NCBI GenBank assembly: GCA_017745175.1
Contig: JAGHZY010000021.1
Coordinates: forward strand, 44,228 to 108,227
From: Sphingopyxis sp.
GTDB lineage: Bacteria > Pseudomonadota > Alphaproteobacteria > Sphingomonadales > Sphingomonadaceae
Length of the DNA: 64,000 bases
Direction of reading: 5' to 3'
In this document: one piece after another, positions 17,715-28,082 of the stretch
Layout of the letters: the number at the start of each line of letters is the position of its first letter
Position numbering within the stretch: position 1 is the first letter of the stretch
The notes under the pieces: generated by a model
What the model saw: the letters and a program-made list of their open reading frames with translations, nothing else
Databases searched by the model: none
What the model was told of the DNA's origin: nothing
Made by a program: the position numbers and the translations under genes

Positions 17715-18746
17715 ATGCACTTCGCCTTCACCGACGAACAGGCGATGATCGCCGAAACGGCGAAGGCCTTCTTTGCCGAACAGGTGACGAGCGAGCGCAC
17801 CCGCGCCGCGATGGCCGGCACCGGCGTTGACGATGCGCTGTGGAAAGCCCTTGTCGGCGAACTGGGTCTCGCCGGCGTCGCGCTTCCCGAGGAACGGGGT
17901 GGTGCGGGGCTCGGTATGGTCGAGCTCGCGATCGTCGCCGAGGAAGCGGGCCGGCAGGTTGCGCCGCTCCCCTTCCTCGCCAGCCTTTGCCTCGCCGCAC
18001 CCGCGATCCTTGCCGGGGGTACCGACGAACAGAAAAAGTTGCTCCCGCTGCTCGCCGCGGGCGATCTTGTCGCGAGCTTCGCCATGGACGACGGCCGCGG
18101 CGCGCTGCTCGCACCGCATGGCGCCACCGCGGACCTGTATGTCCTTTCGACGGGCGATGGTGTCTCGATCCTCCAGCGCGATGCACCGGGGCTTTCAGTC
18201 GTACCGCTGACCTCGATGGATCAGACGCGCCCCTATGCGCGGATCGAAATCGGCGATGCCGTGCCCGATCCGCTGGCCGATCCGCGCGCCGCCGTCGCGG
18301 CGGCGCTCGCCACCGGCCGGCTCGCGATCGCCGCCGACGCGCTCGGCGGCGCGCAAGCCTGCCTCGACCGTACCGTCGCCTATGCGCAGGAACGCGTCCA
18401 GTTCGGCCGCCCGATCGGCAGCTTTCAGGCGGTCAAGCATCGCCTTGCCGACATGATGGTCGCGATCGAGCAGGCGCGCTCGGCGGTCTATTGGGCGGCG
18501 TGCGCGATCGACGAGGGATCGGACGAGGCGCAATTCGCGGTCCATGCCGCAAAAGCCTTTGCCTGCGACACCTACAGCCACTGCGCGGGCGAGATGATCC
18601 AGCTCCACGGCGGGATCGGCTTCACCTGGGAGCATGACGCGCACCTCTTTTTCAAGCGCGCGCGCAGCAATGCGAGCCTGCTCGGCACCCCCGACTGGCA
18701 TCGCGAACACGTCGCGCAACTCGCCGGACTGGATCGGGCCGCATGA
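17715..18746 (+). CDS. Acyl-CoA dehydrogenase, beta-type subunit (second pair)
   Basis: A 343-residue acyl-CoA dehydrogenase with VQFGRPIGSFQAVKHRLAD (about 230-248) and QLHGGIGFTWEHDAHLFFKR but no SEPGAGSD loop. It pairs with the following gene, whose start overlaps its stop by four bases (ATGA). The order is beta-alpha here and alpha-beta in the first pair (13470/14629). It probably forms a heteromeric desaturase for a second step of ring catabolism. Confidence 0.84.
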   Translation: MHFAFTDEQAMIAETAKAFFAEQVTSERTRAAMAGTGVDDALWKALVGELGLAGVALPEERGGAGLGMVELAIVAEEAGRQVAPLPFLASLCLAAPAILAGGTDEQKKLLPLLAAGDLVASFAMDDGRGALLAPHGATADLYVLSTGDGVSILQRDAPGLSVVPLTSMDQTRPYARIEIGDAVPDPLADPRAAVAAALATGRLAIAADALGGAQACLDRTVAYAQERVQFGRPIGSFQAVKHRLADMMVAIEQARSAVYWAACAIDEGSDEAQFAVHAAKAFACDTYSHCAGEMIQLHGGIGFTWEHDAHLFFKRARSNASLLGTPDWHREHVAQLAGLDRAA

Positions 18747-19924
18747 AACTCGGTTTTTCTCCCGAAGAGGAAGCCTTCCGCGCCGAAGCGGCGGCGTGGC
18801 TGCGGAGCGAACTCGAAGGTCCGTTCGCGGACGTCCGCGGCGTCACCAGCCTCGTCGAAATGCCCGAACGCCGCCGTGACTGGGAAAAGCGGCTCGGCGA
18901 GGCGGGCTGGAGCTGCGTCGGCTGGCCACGCGCCTATGGCGGGCGTGATGCGACGCTCGCCGAACAGGTGATCTTTGCCGAGGAATATGCGCGCGCGGGC
19001 GCGCCGCCGCGGCTCAACCATATCGGCATCGAGCTTGCCGGCCCCACCATCCTCGCCTTCGGCACCGAAGAACAGAAGATGCGCTTTTTGCCCGGGATCG
19101 CGAAAGGCGAGGAAATCTGGTGCCAAGGCTATTCCGAGCCCGGCGCCGGATCCGACCTTGCAAATGTCCGCACACGCGCGCGGCGCGAGGGCGACGATTG
19201 GGTGATCGAGGGGCAAAAGGTCTGGACCAGTCTCGCGCAATTTTCCGACTGGATCTTCATGATCGTTCGCAGCGAGGAGGGATCGAAGGGGCCCAAGGGT
19301 CTGTCCTTCCTGCTCGTGCCCGTTGATCAGCCCGGCGTCGCCGTCCGTCCGATCCACCAGATCACCGGCGAAGCCGAGTTCAACGAAACCTTCTTCGATG
19401 GCGCGCGCACCGGTGCCGCGAACATCCTCGGCAAACCCGGCGACGGGTGGAAGGTCGCGATGGGCCTTCTCGGTTTCGAGCGCGGCGTCTCGACGCTCGC
19501 ACAGCAGATGGGGTTCCGCAACGAACTCGACGCCGTGATCGCCGCGGCGCGCGCCAATGGCGAGGCCAGAAATCCGCTGATCCGCCAGCGCATCGCCAAG
19601 GCCGAAATCGGCCTCCGGCTGATGCGCTACGGCGCGCTCCGCATGCTGAGCGGCGCCGAGGGCGGGACGCTCGATCCCGCGGCGCTCACTTACAAGATCC
19701 AGTGGGCGACCTGGCGACGCGACCTCGGCGAACTCGCGATGGACGTGCTGGGCGTGGCGGGGGAGACCGTCCCGGGGCACGATTATGCCTTCCCGCTTCT
19801 CCCCAACCTCTATCTCCACAGCCGCGCCGACACGATCTACGGCGGCACCAACGAGATCCAGCGCAACATCATCGCCGAGCGCGCGCTCGGCCTGCCGCGC
19901 GAACCGCGCGGCGACCTCAGGTAA
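18743..19924 (+). CDS. Acyl-CoA dehydrogenase, alpha-type subunit (second pair)
   Basis: A 393-residue acyl-CoA dehydrogenase. It has WPRAYGGRDATLAEQ, QGYSEPGAGSDLANV (FAD loop, about 129-143), GQKVWTSLAQFSDW and DTIYGGTNEIQRNIIAERAL at the C-terminus. It overlaps the preceding beta-type gene by four bases, implying equal synthesis of the two subunits. Together with the first pair this gives two heteromeric ACADs in one operon, matching the two desaturations expected for side-chain and ring-C/D beta-oxidation. Confidence 0.86.
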   Translation: MKLGFSPEEEAFRAEAAAWLRSELEGPFADVRGVTSLVEMPERRRDWEKRLGEAGWSCVGWPRAYGGRDATLAEQVIFAEEYARAGAPPRLNHIGIELAGPTILAFGTEEQKMRFLPGIAKGEEIWCQGYSEPGAGSDLANVRTRARREGDDWVIEGQKVWTSLAQFSDWIFMIVRSEEGSKGPKGLSFLLVPVDQPGVAVRPIHQITGEAEFNETFFDGARTGAANILGKPGDGWKVAMGLLGFERGVSTLAQQMGFRNELDAVIAAARANGEARNPLIRQRIAKAEIGLRLMRYGALRMLSGAEGGTLDPAALTYKIQWATWRRDLGELAMDVLGVAGETVPGHDYAFPLLPNLYLHSRADTIYGGTNEIQRNIIAERALGLPREPRGDLR

Positions 19925-19936
19925 AGGAACCGAAAC

Positions 19937-20719
19937 GTGGCACGTCCCGCCCCCGAATACCCGACCCCCACCGGCCTCCTCAAGGGCAAAACCGTGCTGA
20001 TCACCGCTGCGGCGGGCAGCGGCATCGGCGGCGCCGTCGCGCAGCGCGCGGCCGAGGAAGGGGCGACGCTCTTCCTGTCGGACATGCACGAGCGCCGGCT
20101 GGGTGAGACGGCCGACCGGATCGAAGGCCTGGGCTTCGCCCGCCCCGGTACGCTCGTCTGCGACGTCACCGACGAGGCGCAGGTGCAGGCGCTCGTTTCG
20201 GGCGCGATCGGTACGATGGGGCATGTCGATGTGCTCATCAACAACGCCGGGCTCGGCGGCGCCGCGCCGGTCGTCGAGATGACCGACGACCAGTGGCACA
20301 AGGTGCTCGACGTGACGCTGACCAGCGTCTTCCGCATGACACGCGCGATGCTTCCGCACATGTACGCGCGTCAGCAGGGCGCGATCGTCAACAACGCCTC
20401 GGTGCTCGGCTGGCGCGCGCAGAAGCTGCAGGCGCATTATGCCGCGGCCAAGGCGGGCGTGATGGCCTTCACCCGCTGCTCGGCGCTCGAGGCGGCCGAG
20501 CAGGGCGTGCGGATCAACGCGGTATCGCCCAGCCTCGCGATGCACGCCTCGCTGTCGAAGGTGACGCCGCCGGGACTGCTCGAGGAGCTCACCGAGAAGG
20601 AGGCCTTCGGCCGATATGCCGAGCCATGGGAGGTCGCGAACGTGATGCTCTTCCTCGCAAGCGACCTGTCGTCCTACATGGCCGGCGAAGTCGTTTCGGT
20701 GTCGAGCCAGCAGGCATGA
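19937..20719 (+). CDS. ipdF: IpdF, SDR of the C/D-ring pathway
   Basis: Short-chain dehydrogenase of 260 residues. An N-terminal extension of about 18 residues precedes TAAAGSGIG, followed by SDMHERRLGET, NNAGLGGAAPVVEMTDDQW, NNASVLGWRAQ and HYAAAKAGVMAFTRCSALEA. These strings match mycobacterial IpdF, which oxidises the 5-hydroxyl of the HIP-CoA series. The start is a GTG at 19937 with AAAGGAA upstream. Its stop overlaps the MaoC gene start (ATGA). Confidence 0.86.
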   Translation: MARPAPEYPTPTGLLKGKTVLITAAAGSGIGGAVAQRAAEEGATLFLSDMHERRLGETADRIEGLGFARPGTLVCDVTDEAQVQALVSGAIGTMGHVDVLINNAGLGGAAPVVEMTDDQWHKVLDVTLTSVFRMTRAMLPHMYARQQGAIVNNASVLGWRAQKLQAHYAAAKAGVMAFTRCSALEAAEQGVRINAVSPSLAMHASLSKVTPPGLLEELTEKEAFGRYAEPWEVANVMLFLASDLSSYMAGEVVSVSSQQA

Positions 20720-21180
20720 GCGCACGCATCTTCGAAACCCCCGCGGCGCTGCTCGACGCGGTGGGCGAGCAATTCGGACCGGGCGAATGGGTCGCGATCG
20801 AACAGGGTCGCATCGACATGTTCGCCCAGGCAACCGACGATCACCAATGGATTCACGTCGATCCCGAACGCGCGAAGGAGGGCCCCTTTGGCGGCACGAT
20901 CGCGCATGGCTATCTGACGATGAGCCTCGTCAACCGCTTCCTGCCCGAACTGATCGAGGTTCGCGGCGTCGCGATGGGCGTCAATATCGGCACCGACAAT
21001 CTGCGCTTCCTCAATCCGGTCCGCGCGGGCAGCCGTATTCGCGGCAAGGGCGAACTGGTCAAGGCCGAAGGGGCCAAGGGGGGCATCCAGGCAGTGGTGC
21101 GCGTGACGGTCGAGATCGAGGGTGAGGAAAAGCCCGCCTGCGTCGTCGATACGATCAGTCGCTTCTATCCGGTAACCTAG
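20716..21180 (+). CDS. MaoC-like enoyl-CoA hydratase
   Basis: Single hotdog-fold (R)-hydratase of 154 residues. The hydratase-2 motif is visible as FAQATDDHQWIHVDPERA (about 36-53) with Asp and His, followed by GGTIAHGYLTMSL. It resembles small MaoC hydratases such as Rv0130. It is the last gene of the ipd operon, coupled to ipdF by a four-base overlap. It probably hydrates an enoyl-CoA made by one of the operon's dehydrogenases. Confidence 0.84.
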   Translation: MSARIFETPAALLDAVGEQFGPGEWVAIEQGRIDMFAQATDDHQWIHVDPERAKEGPFGGTIAHGYLTMSLVNRFLPELIEVRGVAMGVNIGTDNLRFLNPVRAGSRIRGKGELVKAEGAKGGIQAVVRVTVEIEGEEKPACVVDTISRFYPVT

Positions 21181-21188
21181 ATATGTCC

Positions 21189-21213
21189 GGGGGAGGGAAG
21201 CGCACGCTCCCCC
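21189..21213 (+). terminator. Stem-loop at the end of the ipd operon
   Basis: GGGGGAG pairs with CTCCCCC across an 11-base loop, eight bases after the MaoC stop. Only a weak T-run follows (TTCGTC). It lies between convergent genes and may serve either side. Confidence 0.45.
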
Positions 21214-21262
21214 TTCGTCAGCCCGGAGGAAACAGCCGGGCGGCCGATGAAGCCGCCGCCGC

Positions 21263-22856
<1,594 letters not shown>

Positions 22857-22943
22857 GAACGCGGATTAATCCCGTGCGATGACGCCTGCAAGACGCGTCC
22901 GATCCCGCCGGTGCAAGTGTGCTCGCGGTAGATCCGGCATATA

Positions 22944-24020
<1,077 letters not shown>

Positions 24021-24155
24021 TCAGGCGTGTCTGGCCCTGCTGCGCCCTCGACGTCTGTCTTATTGTCGACTGCGCCGCACATGCGGGCGCGTCAACGAAT
24101 GCCGCCGCCAATACTGCCAGAACGGTGGTTTCTCAGGCCCGGCTGTTCGACCGGT

Positions 24156-24644
24156 TCAGGAATCGCGACCATCCGAGCCCGGGACGAGGAATTTCAGCCC
24201 CTGCAGCCGCACGACGCGGTCTTCGACGCAGACCGGTGCGGCGATCAGCCGCATCCAGCGGCGCGGCGCCGTCGCCGGCCGGATTTCGACATCGAGCGTG
24301 AAGCCGCGCCGGTGCCGGATCGCATAGGCGCGCAGCTTCTCCATCGCCGCGCGCGAGCCCTCGGCGTAAAGTGCGACGGCCTCCTCGCGCGTCACGGCCG
24401 CGCCGCGCGGGATACCGAAGATATCATGGACCTCGTCCGACCAGCTCAACCGGTCGTTGTCGGCGAGGTCGCATTCCCATTGCCCGATCCGCGCCCGCCC
24501 CGGCGCCAGCCGCGCCGCGACATCGACGACGTCGGGGATCGGATCGAGCGTGTCGCACGCGTGCAATTGCCCCAGTTCGAAAAACCGCTCGCGCTCGTAG
24601 AGCGGCCAGCTGTGATGGACGGGCAAGGGATGGGTCGGCTTCAA
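24156..24644 (-). CDS. PAS-domain protein
   Basis: A 162-residue protein with one PAS_3-like fold: IGQWECDLADNDRLSWSDEV (about 53-72), DIFGIPRG, then RGFTLDVEIRPATAPRRWMR. No output domain (kinase, GGDEF or HTH) follows. It could be a small sensor subunit or a signalling fragment; the ligand is unknown. It stands alone between mreB and the RNase H-like gene. Confidence 0.7.
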   Translation of the reverse strand: MKPTHPLPVHHSWPLYERERFFELGQLHACDTLDPIPDVVDVAARLAPGRARIGQWECDLADNDRLSWSDEVHDIFGIPRGAAVTREEAVALYAEGSRAAMEKLRAYAIRHRRGFTLDVEIRPATAPRRWMRLIAAPVCVEDRVVRLQGLKFLVPGSDGRDS

Positions 24645-24730
24645 CGCGCTGGTCTTCCGCTGTGTCGCCCGAGGATAGGCGCGCGCCGCTTAACAACTGG
24701 TTCGGATGTTGGACAGCCCCCTTGCGCGCG

Positions 24731-25108
24731 CTATCGCCCGCGCGCCAGCGCGATCCCTGCCAGATTCTGCGTCCGTCTGACATGGCGAACCAAGGGCGCC
24801 GGCCCGTCGCCGGCAAGCATCCGGAACGTGGCAAGATGCTCCACCGCGCTTCCCCTCGCACGCAAAGCGCCGTTCGCCTGTTCCACAACCGCTGCTGCAT
24901 CGCCGAGCAGGATGAAATTGGCGAGCTCCATGTCCCTTGCGAGCCGCAGCGCCGCGATCAGCGCCAGCCATTCGGCGTCCATGCTGCTGCCGATCCCCGC
25001 GTCGCGCACGACCACCGCAGCGCCTCCTGTGACGACGGCGGTTTCCATCTTCCCCGGATTGGGACGGCACCCGCCGTCGAAATAGATCTTGATGCGTCGC
25101 ATCGTCAT
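24731..25108 (-). CDS. RNase H-like fold protein
   Basis: A 125-residue protein starting MTMRRIKIYFDGGCRPNPGK, the first strand of RNase HI-type enzymes with the metal Asp in YFDGG, and an AEWLALIAAL helix supplying the usual Glu. A further Asp in LLGDAAAVVEQ fits the RVT_3/RNase HI set. It is shorter than canonical RNase HI (about 150) and lacks the basic handle. It may cleave RNA-DNA hybrids, but many such plant/bacterial small proteins are uncharacterised. It starts 17 bases after the TBDR stop. Confidence 0.7.
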   Translation of the reverse strand: MTMRRIKIYFDGGCRPNPGKMETAVVTGGAAVVVRDAGIGSSMDAEWLALIAALRLARDMELANFILLGDAAAVVEQANGALRARGSAVEHLATFRMLAGDGPAPLVRHVRRTQNLAGIALARGR

Positions 25109-25125
25109 CCCGCTATTCTGGCCGG

Positions 25126-27228
25126 TCAGAATTTGCCGCGCACCGAAAGGGAAAATATCGGGCCGATCAACCGGTCGCGCTCTTCGACAAAGGCGACCGG
25201 GCTTTCGCCGCGTACCCCCGTATAAATGGTCCGGTCGCGCTTCGATCGGGCATTGGCGATGTTGCGAACCTGCGCCCGGACGGTCAACCCCATCACATTC
25301 TTGTGCTCGACAAAAACCGACGCCCACACCGGGCCCTCCCACACCTTGTCGATCTGGTTGCGGCGATAATTGGGCTGATAGTGCGAATATTCGGCGTCGC
25401 CGCCCCACGCCCAGTCGGTGCCCGCGATATCGTGGCGCAGTCCCAGACTGATATAGGTGTCGTTGAGGCCGCTATATTGCCTTTTTTCGCCGGTGAAGGG
25501 ATCGCGCAGCGACGTGTTCTGATACAGCATCCTGGTGTCGACCCTGACGCCTTTCAGCCCTGCGGGATCGAGGTTGATCGTCGAGGTCCAGTCGATCGCG
25601 TTCACTTTCGCTTTCGCGATGTTGCCGACCGCTTCGCCATCCACACCGACCGGAATCACGTCGACGCGATCCTCGACCTCGCGATGGATCAACATGATCT
25701 TGGTCGAGCCCCAAGCGCCGAATTTCTTGTTGATCTCGGCCTCGTAACTCCAATCCTGCTGGGGACGAAGATCATTGTTGCTCTCATTCTGGTTGCCGTC
25801 GTTCAGGAAGGCACGGGCCAGAAAATCATAGAAGGACAGCTGCAGCACCCGCCGGCGAATCTTCAGCGACGCGTCGAAATCGGCGGTCGGCGTCCACGCG
25901 AGCGAGATCGACCCCTTGGGCCGGAAAAAGCTGCGCGTCAGGCCGTTCACCCCGGTCTGGGTGATCGTCGAATGTTCGGCCCCCGCGACGATCTGGAAAT
26001 TCAGCTTGTCGGTCAGCTTGCGCCCGAAGCTCAAAAGCCCCTCGTAACGATCCTCGCTCACCCCGCCCGTTCCGCCTGCGAATGGCTGATCGACGAAGGT
26101 CCCCGACGGATCGAGCACAGCGATCGACGCGACATTGTCGAGCGTGTTGAACGCCGCCTCGCCCGACAATTGCCAGTCGCCGCCGAACATCTTCCATTGA
26201 TATTCGCCGCGCCCGATCGTCTCGCCGATGTCGCCCGTCTGCGCAAAACGGTCGCCGGTGGCAATGCCGCCTTCGGGGGTTGTGATGATTTCCTGGGCGT
26301 AGGGTTCGTGGCTGAACCGTCGAAGCCCGATCAGTTTCAGCTTCCCGGGACCGACGCCGAACTGGAGATCGCCGCTGACTTCGTAATTCCACCGGTCCTC
26401 ATTTTCATACACGGTGCGGAGGCGGTCGGACGATCCCGGCCCGGTGCGCACGCCGTCTTCGTAATAGCGGTCGTAAATGCGCTGATAATGGCCGCCAAGG
26501 TTCGCGACGGTGTCGCCGGCGGGGTCCCAGGTGACCCGTCCCGACAGCTTCGGCGTGTCGTAATGGGTGTTCCAGACGTCGCGCCGGCGTTCGATGATCT
26601 GGCCCGCGCCATCATAGATGATTGTCGGCCCGCCCGCGCCGCTGCGCCGCGCATCGTCGTTGCTCAGCGCCGCTTCATATTCGACGTTCCCCGATCGTCC
26701 GCGCACCGACACGTCGCCGCGCGTCAGCAGCGGATCGGTATAATGCGCGCGAAATTCGGGCTTCCACGAAAACTGCCCCGAAAAGGCGTCGGCGCGATAG
26801 ACGATGTTGGCGACCTGCCCCGACAGGCCCGGAATATCGAGCGTCGCGCCGTCGATAATCTCGATCCGCTCGACATTGCCCGCCGGGATGCGCGACAACT
26901 GCGTGTACATGTCGTCACCCTTGTTCGACGGCCGCTCGCCGTTGAACAGGACATTGCCCGTCGCCTGCCCCAGCCCGCGCAGATTTTCATTGTCGCGGAT
27001 CTGGAAACTGGGAACCTGGTTCAGCATGTCATAGGCATTGTTCGGTGCGTAGCGGGTAAAGTCTGCAGGCGTATACACTTGCCGCGCCGCACTGCCGATC
27101 CCGCCTGCGGGACCTTCGGCTGATGCCGGCGGCGGTGTGTCGCCGGTCGGTACCGCCGCCTCCTGTGCCAGCACGGGCACCGCCGAAAGCGCGGCGGCCA
27201 TCGCCGTCAGGCTGGCCAGTCGCTTCAC
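25126..27228 (-). CDS. TonB-dependent receptor linked to a BlaI/M56 unit
   Basis: Outer-membrane receptor-like protein of 700 residues. It has a signal peptide (LSAVPVLAQ), a plug with DMLNQVPSFQIRDNENLRG, VLFNGERPSNKGDD and RIPAGNVERIEIIDGATLDI, and a barrel ending VRGKF. It lacks the IVVTAQKR TonB-box seen in the other receptors here and belongs to a different subfamily. It overlaps the upstream repeat-protein gene by four bases, so it is the last gene of the blaI-like operon. Its ligand is unknown; it may also be a signalling receptor. Confidence 0.83.
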   Translation of the reverse strand: MKRLASLTAMAAALSAVPVLAQEAAVPTGDTPPPASAEGPAGGIGSAARQVYTPADFTRYAPNNAYDMLNQVPSFQIRDNENLRGLGQATGNVLFNGERPSNKGDDMYTQLSRIPAGNVERIEIIDGATLDIPGLSGQVANIVYRADAFSGQFSWKPEFRAHYTDPLLTRGDVSVRGRSGNVEYEAALSNDDARRSGAGGPTIIYDGAGQIIERRRDVWNTHYDTPKLSGRVTWDPAGDTVANLGGHYQRIYDRYYEDGVRTGPGSSDRLRTVYENEDRWNYEVSGDLQFGVGPGKLKLIGLRRFSHEPYAQEIITTPEGGIATGDRFAQTGDIGETIGRGEYQWKMFGGDWQLSGEAAFNTLDNVASIAVLDPSGTFVDQPFAGGTGGVSEDRYEGLLSFGRKLTDKLNFQIVAGAEHSTITQTGVNGLTRSFFRPKGSISLAWTPTADFDASLKIRRRVLQLSFYDFLARAFLNDGNQNESNNDLRPQQDWSYEAEINKKFGAWGSTKIMLIHREVEDRVDVIPVGVDGEAVGNIAKAKVNAIDWTSTINLDPAGLKGVRVDTRMLYQNTSLRDPFTGEKRQYSGLNDTYISLGLRHDIAGTDWAWGGDAEYSHYQPNYRRNQIDKVWEGPVWASVFVEHKNVMGLTVRAQVRNIANARSKRDRTIYTGVRGESPVAFVEERDRLIGPIFSLSVRGKF

Positions 27229-27971
27229 TTCGCGTTCCTCCCGGTCGCGCGGTTCATCGCCTGCGCATAGTCGCCCGTCACGCCCAGCGCTTTCATGCTC
27301 ACCACCTCCTCGGCATCGAGTTTCCGGTATCCGGCCGCCGCGAGGCCGCGCACATAAGCGCCGTCAACACCCAGCGCCTTGCACGCAATCGCGTCGTCGA
27401 TATCGGTCAGCACCAGCGCTTCGGACTTGAGGTCGCGAATATAGTCGGGCCGCACGTCGAGCGCCGCCGCCGCGATCAGGTCGTCGGCATCCTTGGGCCG
27501 CACACCCTCACGCGTCAGCCCGTCGGCCAGGTCGATCGTCGCATCGACCATCAGCATCGCGAGCAAGGTCGAACGCTGGCCGGGCGAAAGGCCGCGGTCG
27601 CTCAGCTGCCGTTCGAAACCGGCGTCGGAGGTAAAGCGGCATTCGCCCGCCCCCTCGAACGCGCGCGTCAATGTGCCGGTGCACGCCAGCGTCCCCGCGT
27701 CGTGCGTCACGGTAAAGCGGACCGGACCCGCGGTGCCGCGCCCCAGCGCGGCCTGCGCGTCGGCGAAATCGGCCCGCGACCCGTCGAGCGCCTGGTCGCT
27801 GTTCGACTGCTTGTGCCGGATGCGCAGGCGCGGCGCGCCCTTCTTTCCGCCCGCCGGCTCGGCGACCCAGCGCACGTCGCCAAGGACGAGCGGATCGGCC
27901 GCGGCGGTCGCCGCCGAACAGGCGAGGATCGACAGCAACGCGGCGCCGCCGGCAAATATCAGGGCTTTCAT
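27225..27971 (-). CDS. Secreted protein with M56-type C-terminal repeats
   Basis: A 248-residue protein with a signal peptide (LSILACSAATAAAD; the Cys could also be a lipobox, LACS). Its C-terminal half carries repeats of about 25 residues: DDLIAAAALDVRPDYIRDL, DDAIACKALGVDGAYVRGL and EEVVSMKALGVTGDYAQAM. The same repeat ends the neighbouring M56 peptidase. The N-terminal half is not recognised. It sits between the peptidase and TBDR genes in one operon, suggesting a periplasmic partner or substrate of the peptidase. Function unknown. Confidence 0.75.
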   Translation of the reverse strand: MKALIFAGGAALLSILACSAATAAADPLVLGDVRWVAEPAGGKKGAPRLRIRHKQSNSDQALDGSRADFADAQAALGRGTAGPVRFTVTHDAGTLACTGTLTRAFEGAGECRFTSDAGFERQLSDRGLSPGQRSTLLAMLMVDATIDLADGLTREGVRPKDADDLIAAAALDVRPDYIRDLKSEALVLTDIDDAIACKALGVDGAYVRGLAAAGYRKLDAEEVVSMKALGVTGDYAQAMNRATGRNAK

Positions 27972-28061
27972 CGGAGCACTCCTCCTCCGTGCGCCGGGCG
28001 AGCGTCATCGCTCGCCGCCGCAGCGGCGTTTCAAAACGGGGTTTCGATCAGGCGTCAGTGG

Positions 28062-28081
28062 GTTCGGACGAACGTCCGAAC
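28062..28081. repeat. Stem-loop between M56 and repeat-protein genes
   Basis: GTTCGGACG and CGTCCGAAC are exact inverted copies separated by AA. It begins just after the M56 stop and lies upstream of the next gene in the operon. No T-run follows on either strand, so it may be an RNA-processing/attenuation hairpin or a protein site. Confidence 0.5.
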
Positions 28082-28082
28082 G

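Noticed and set aside
28062..28081. Rho-independent terminator after the M56 gene
   Set aside because: The stem is strong but no T-run follows on either strand, and the genes on each side look like one operon. Kept only as a hairpin.
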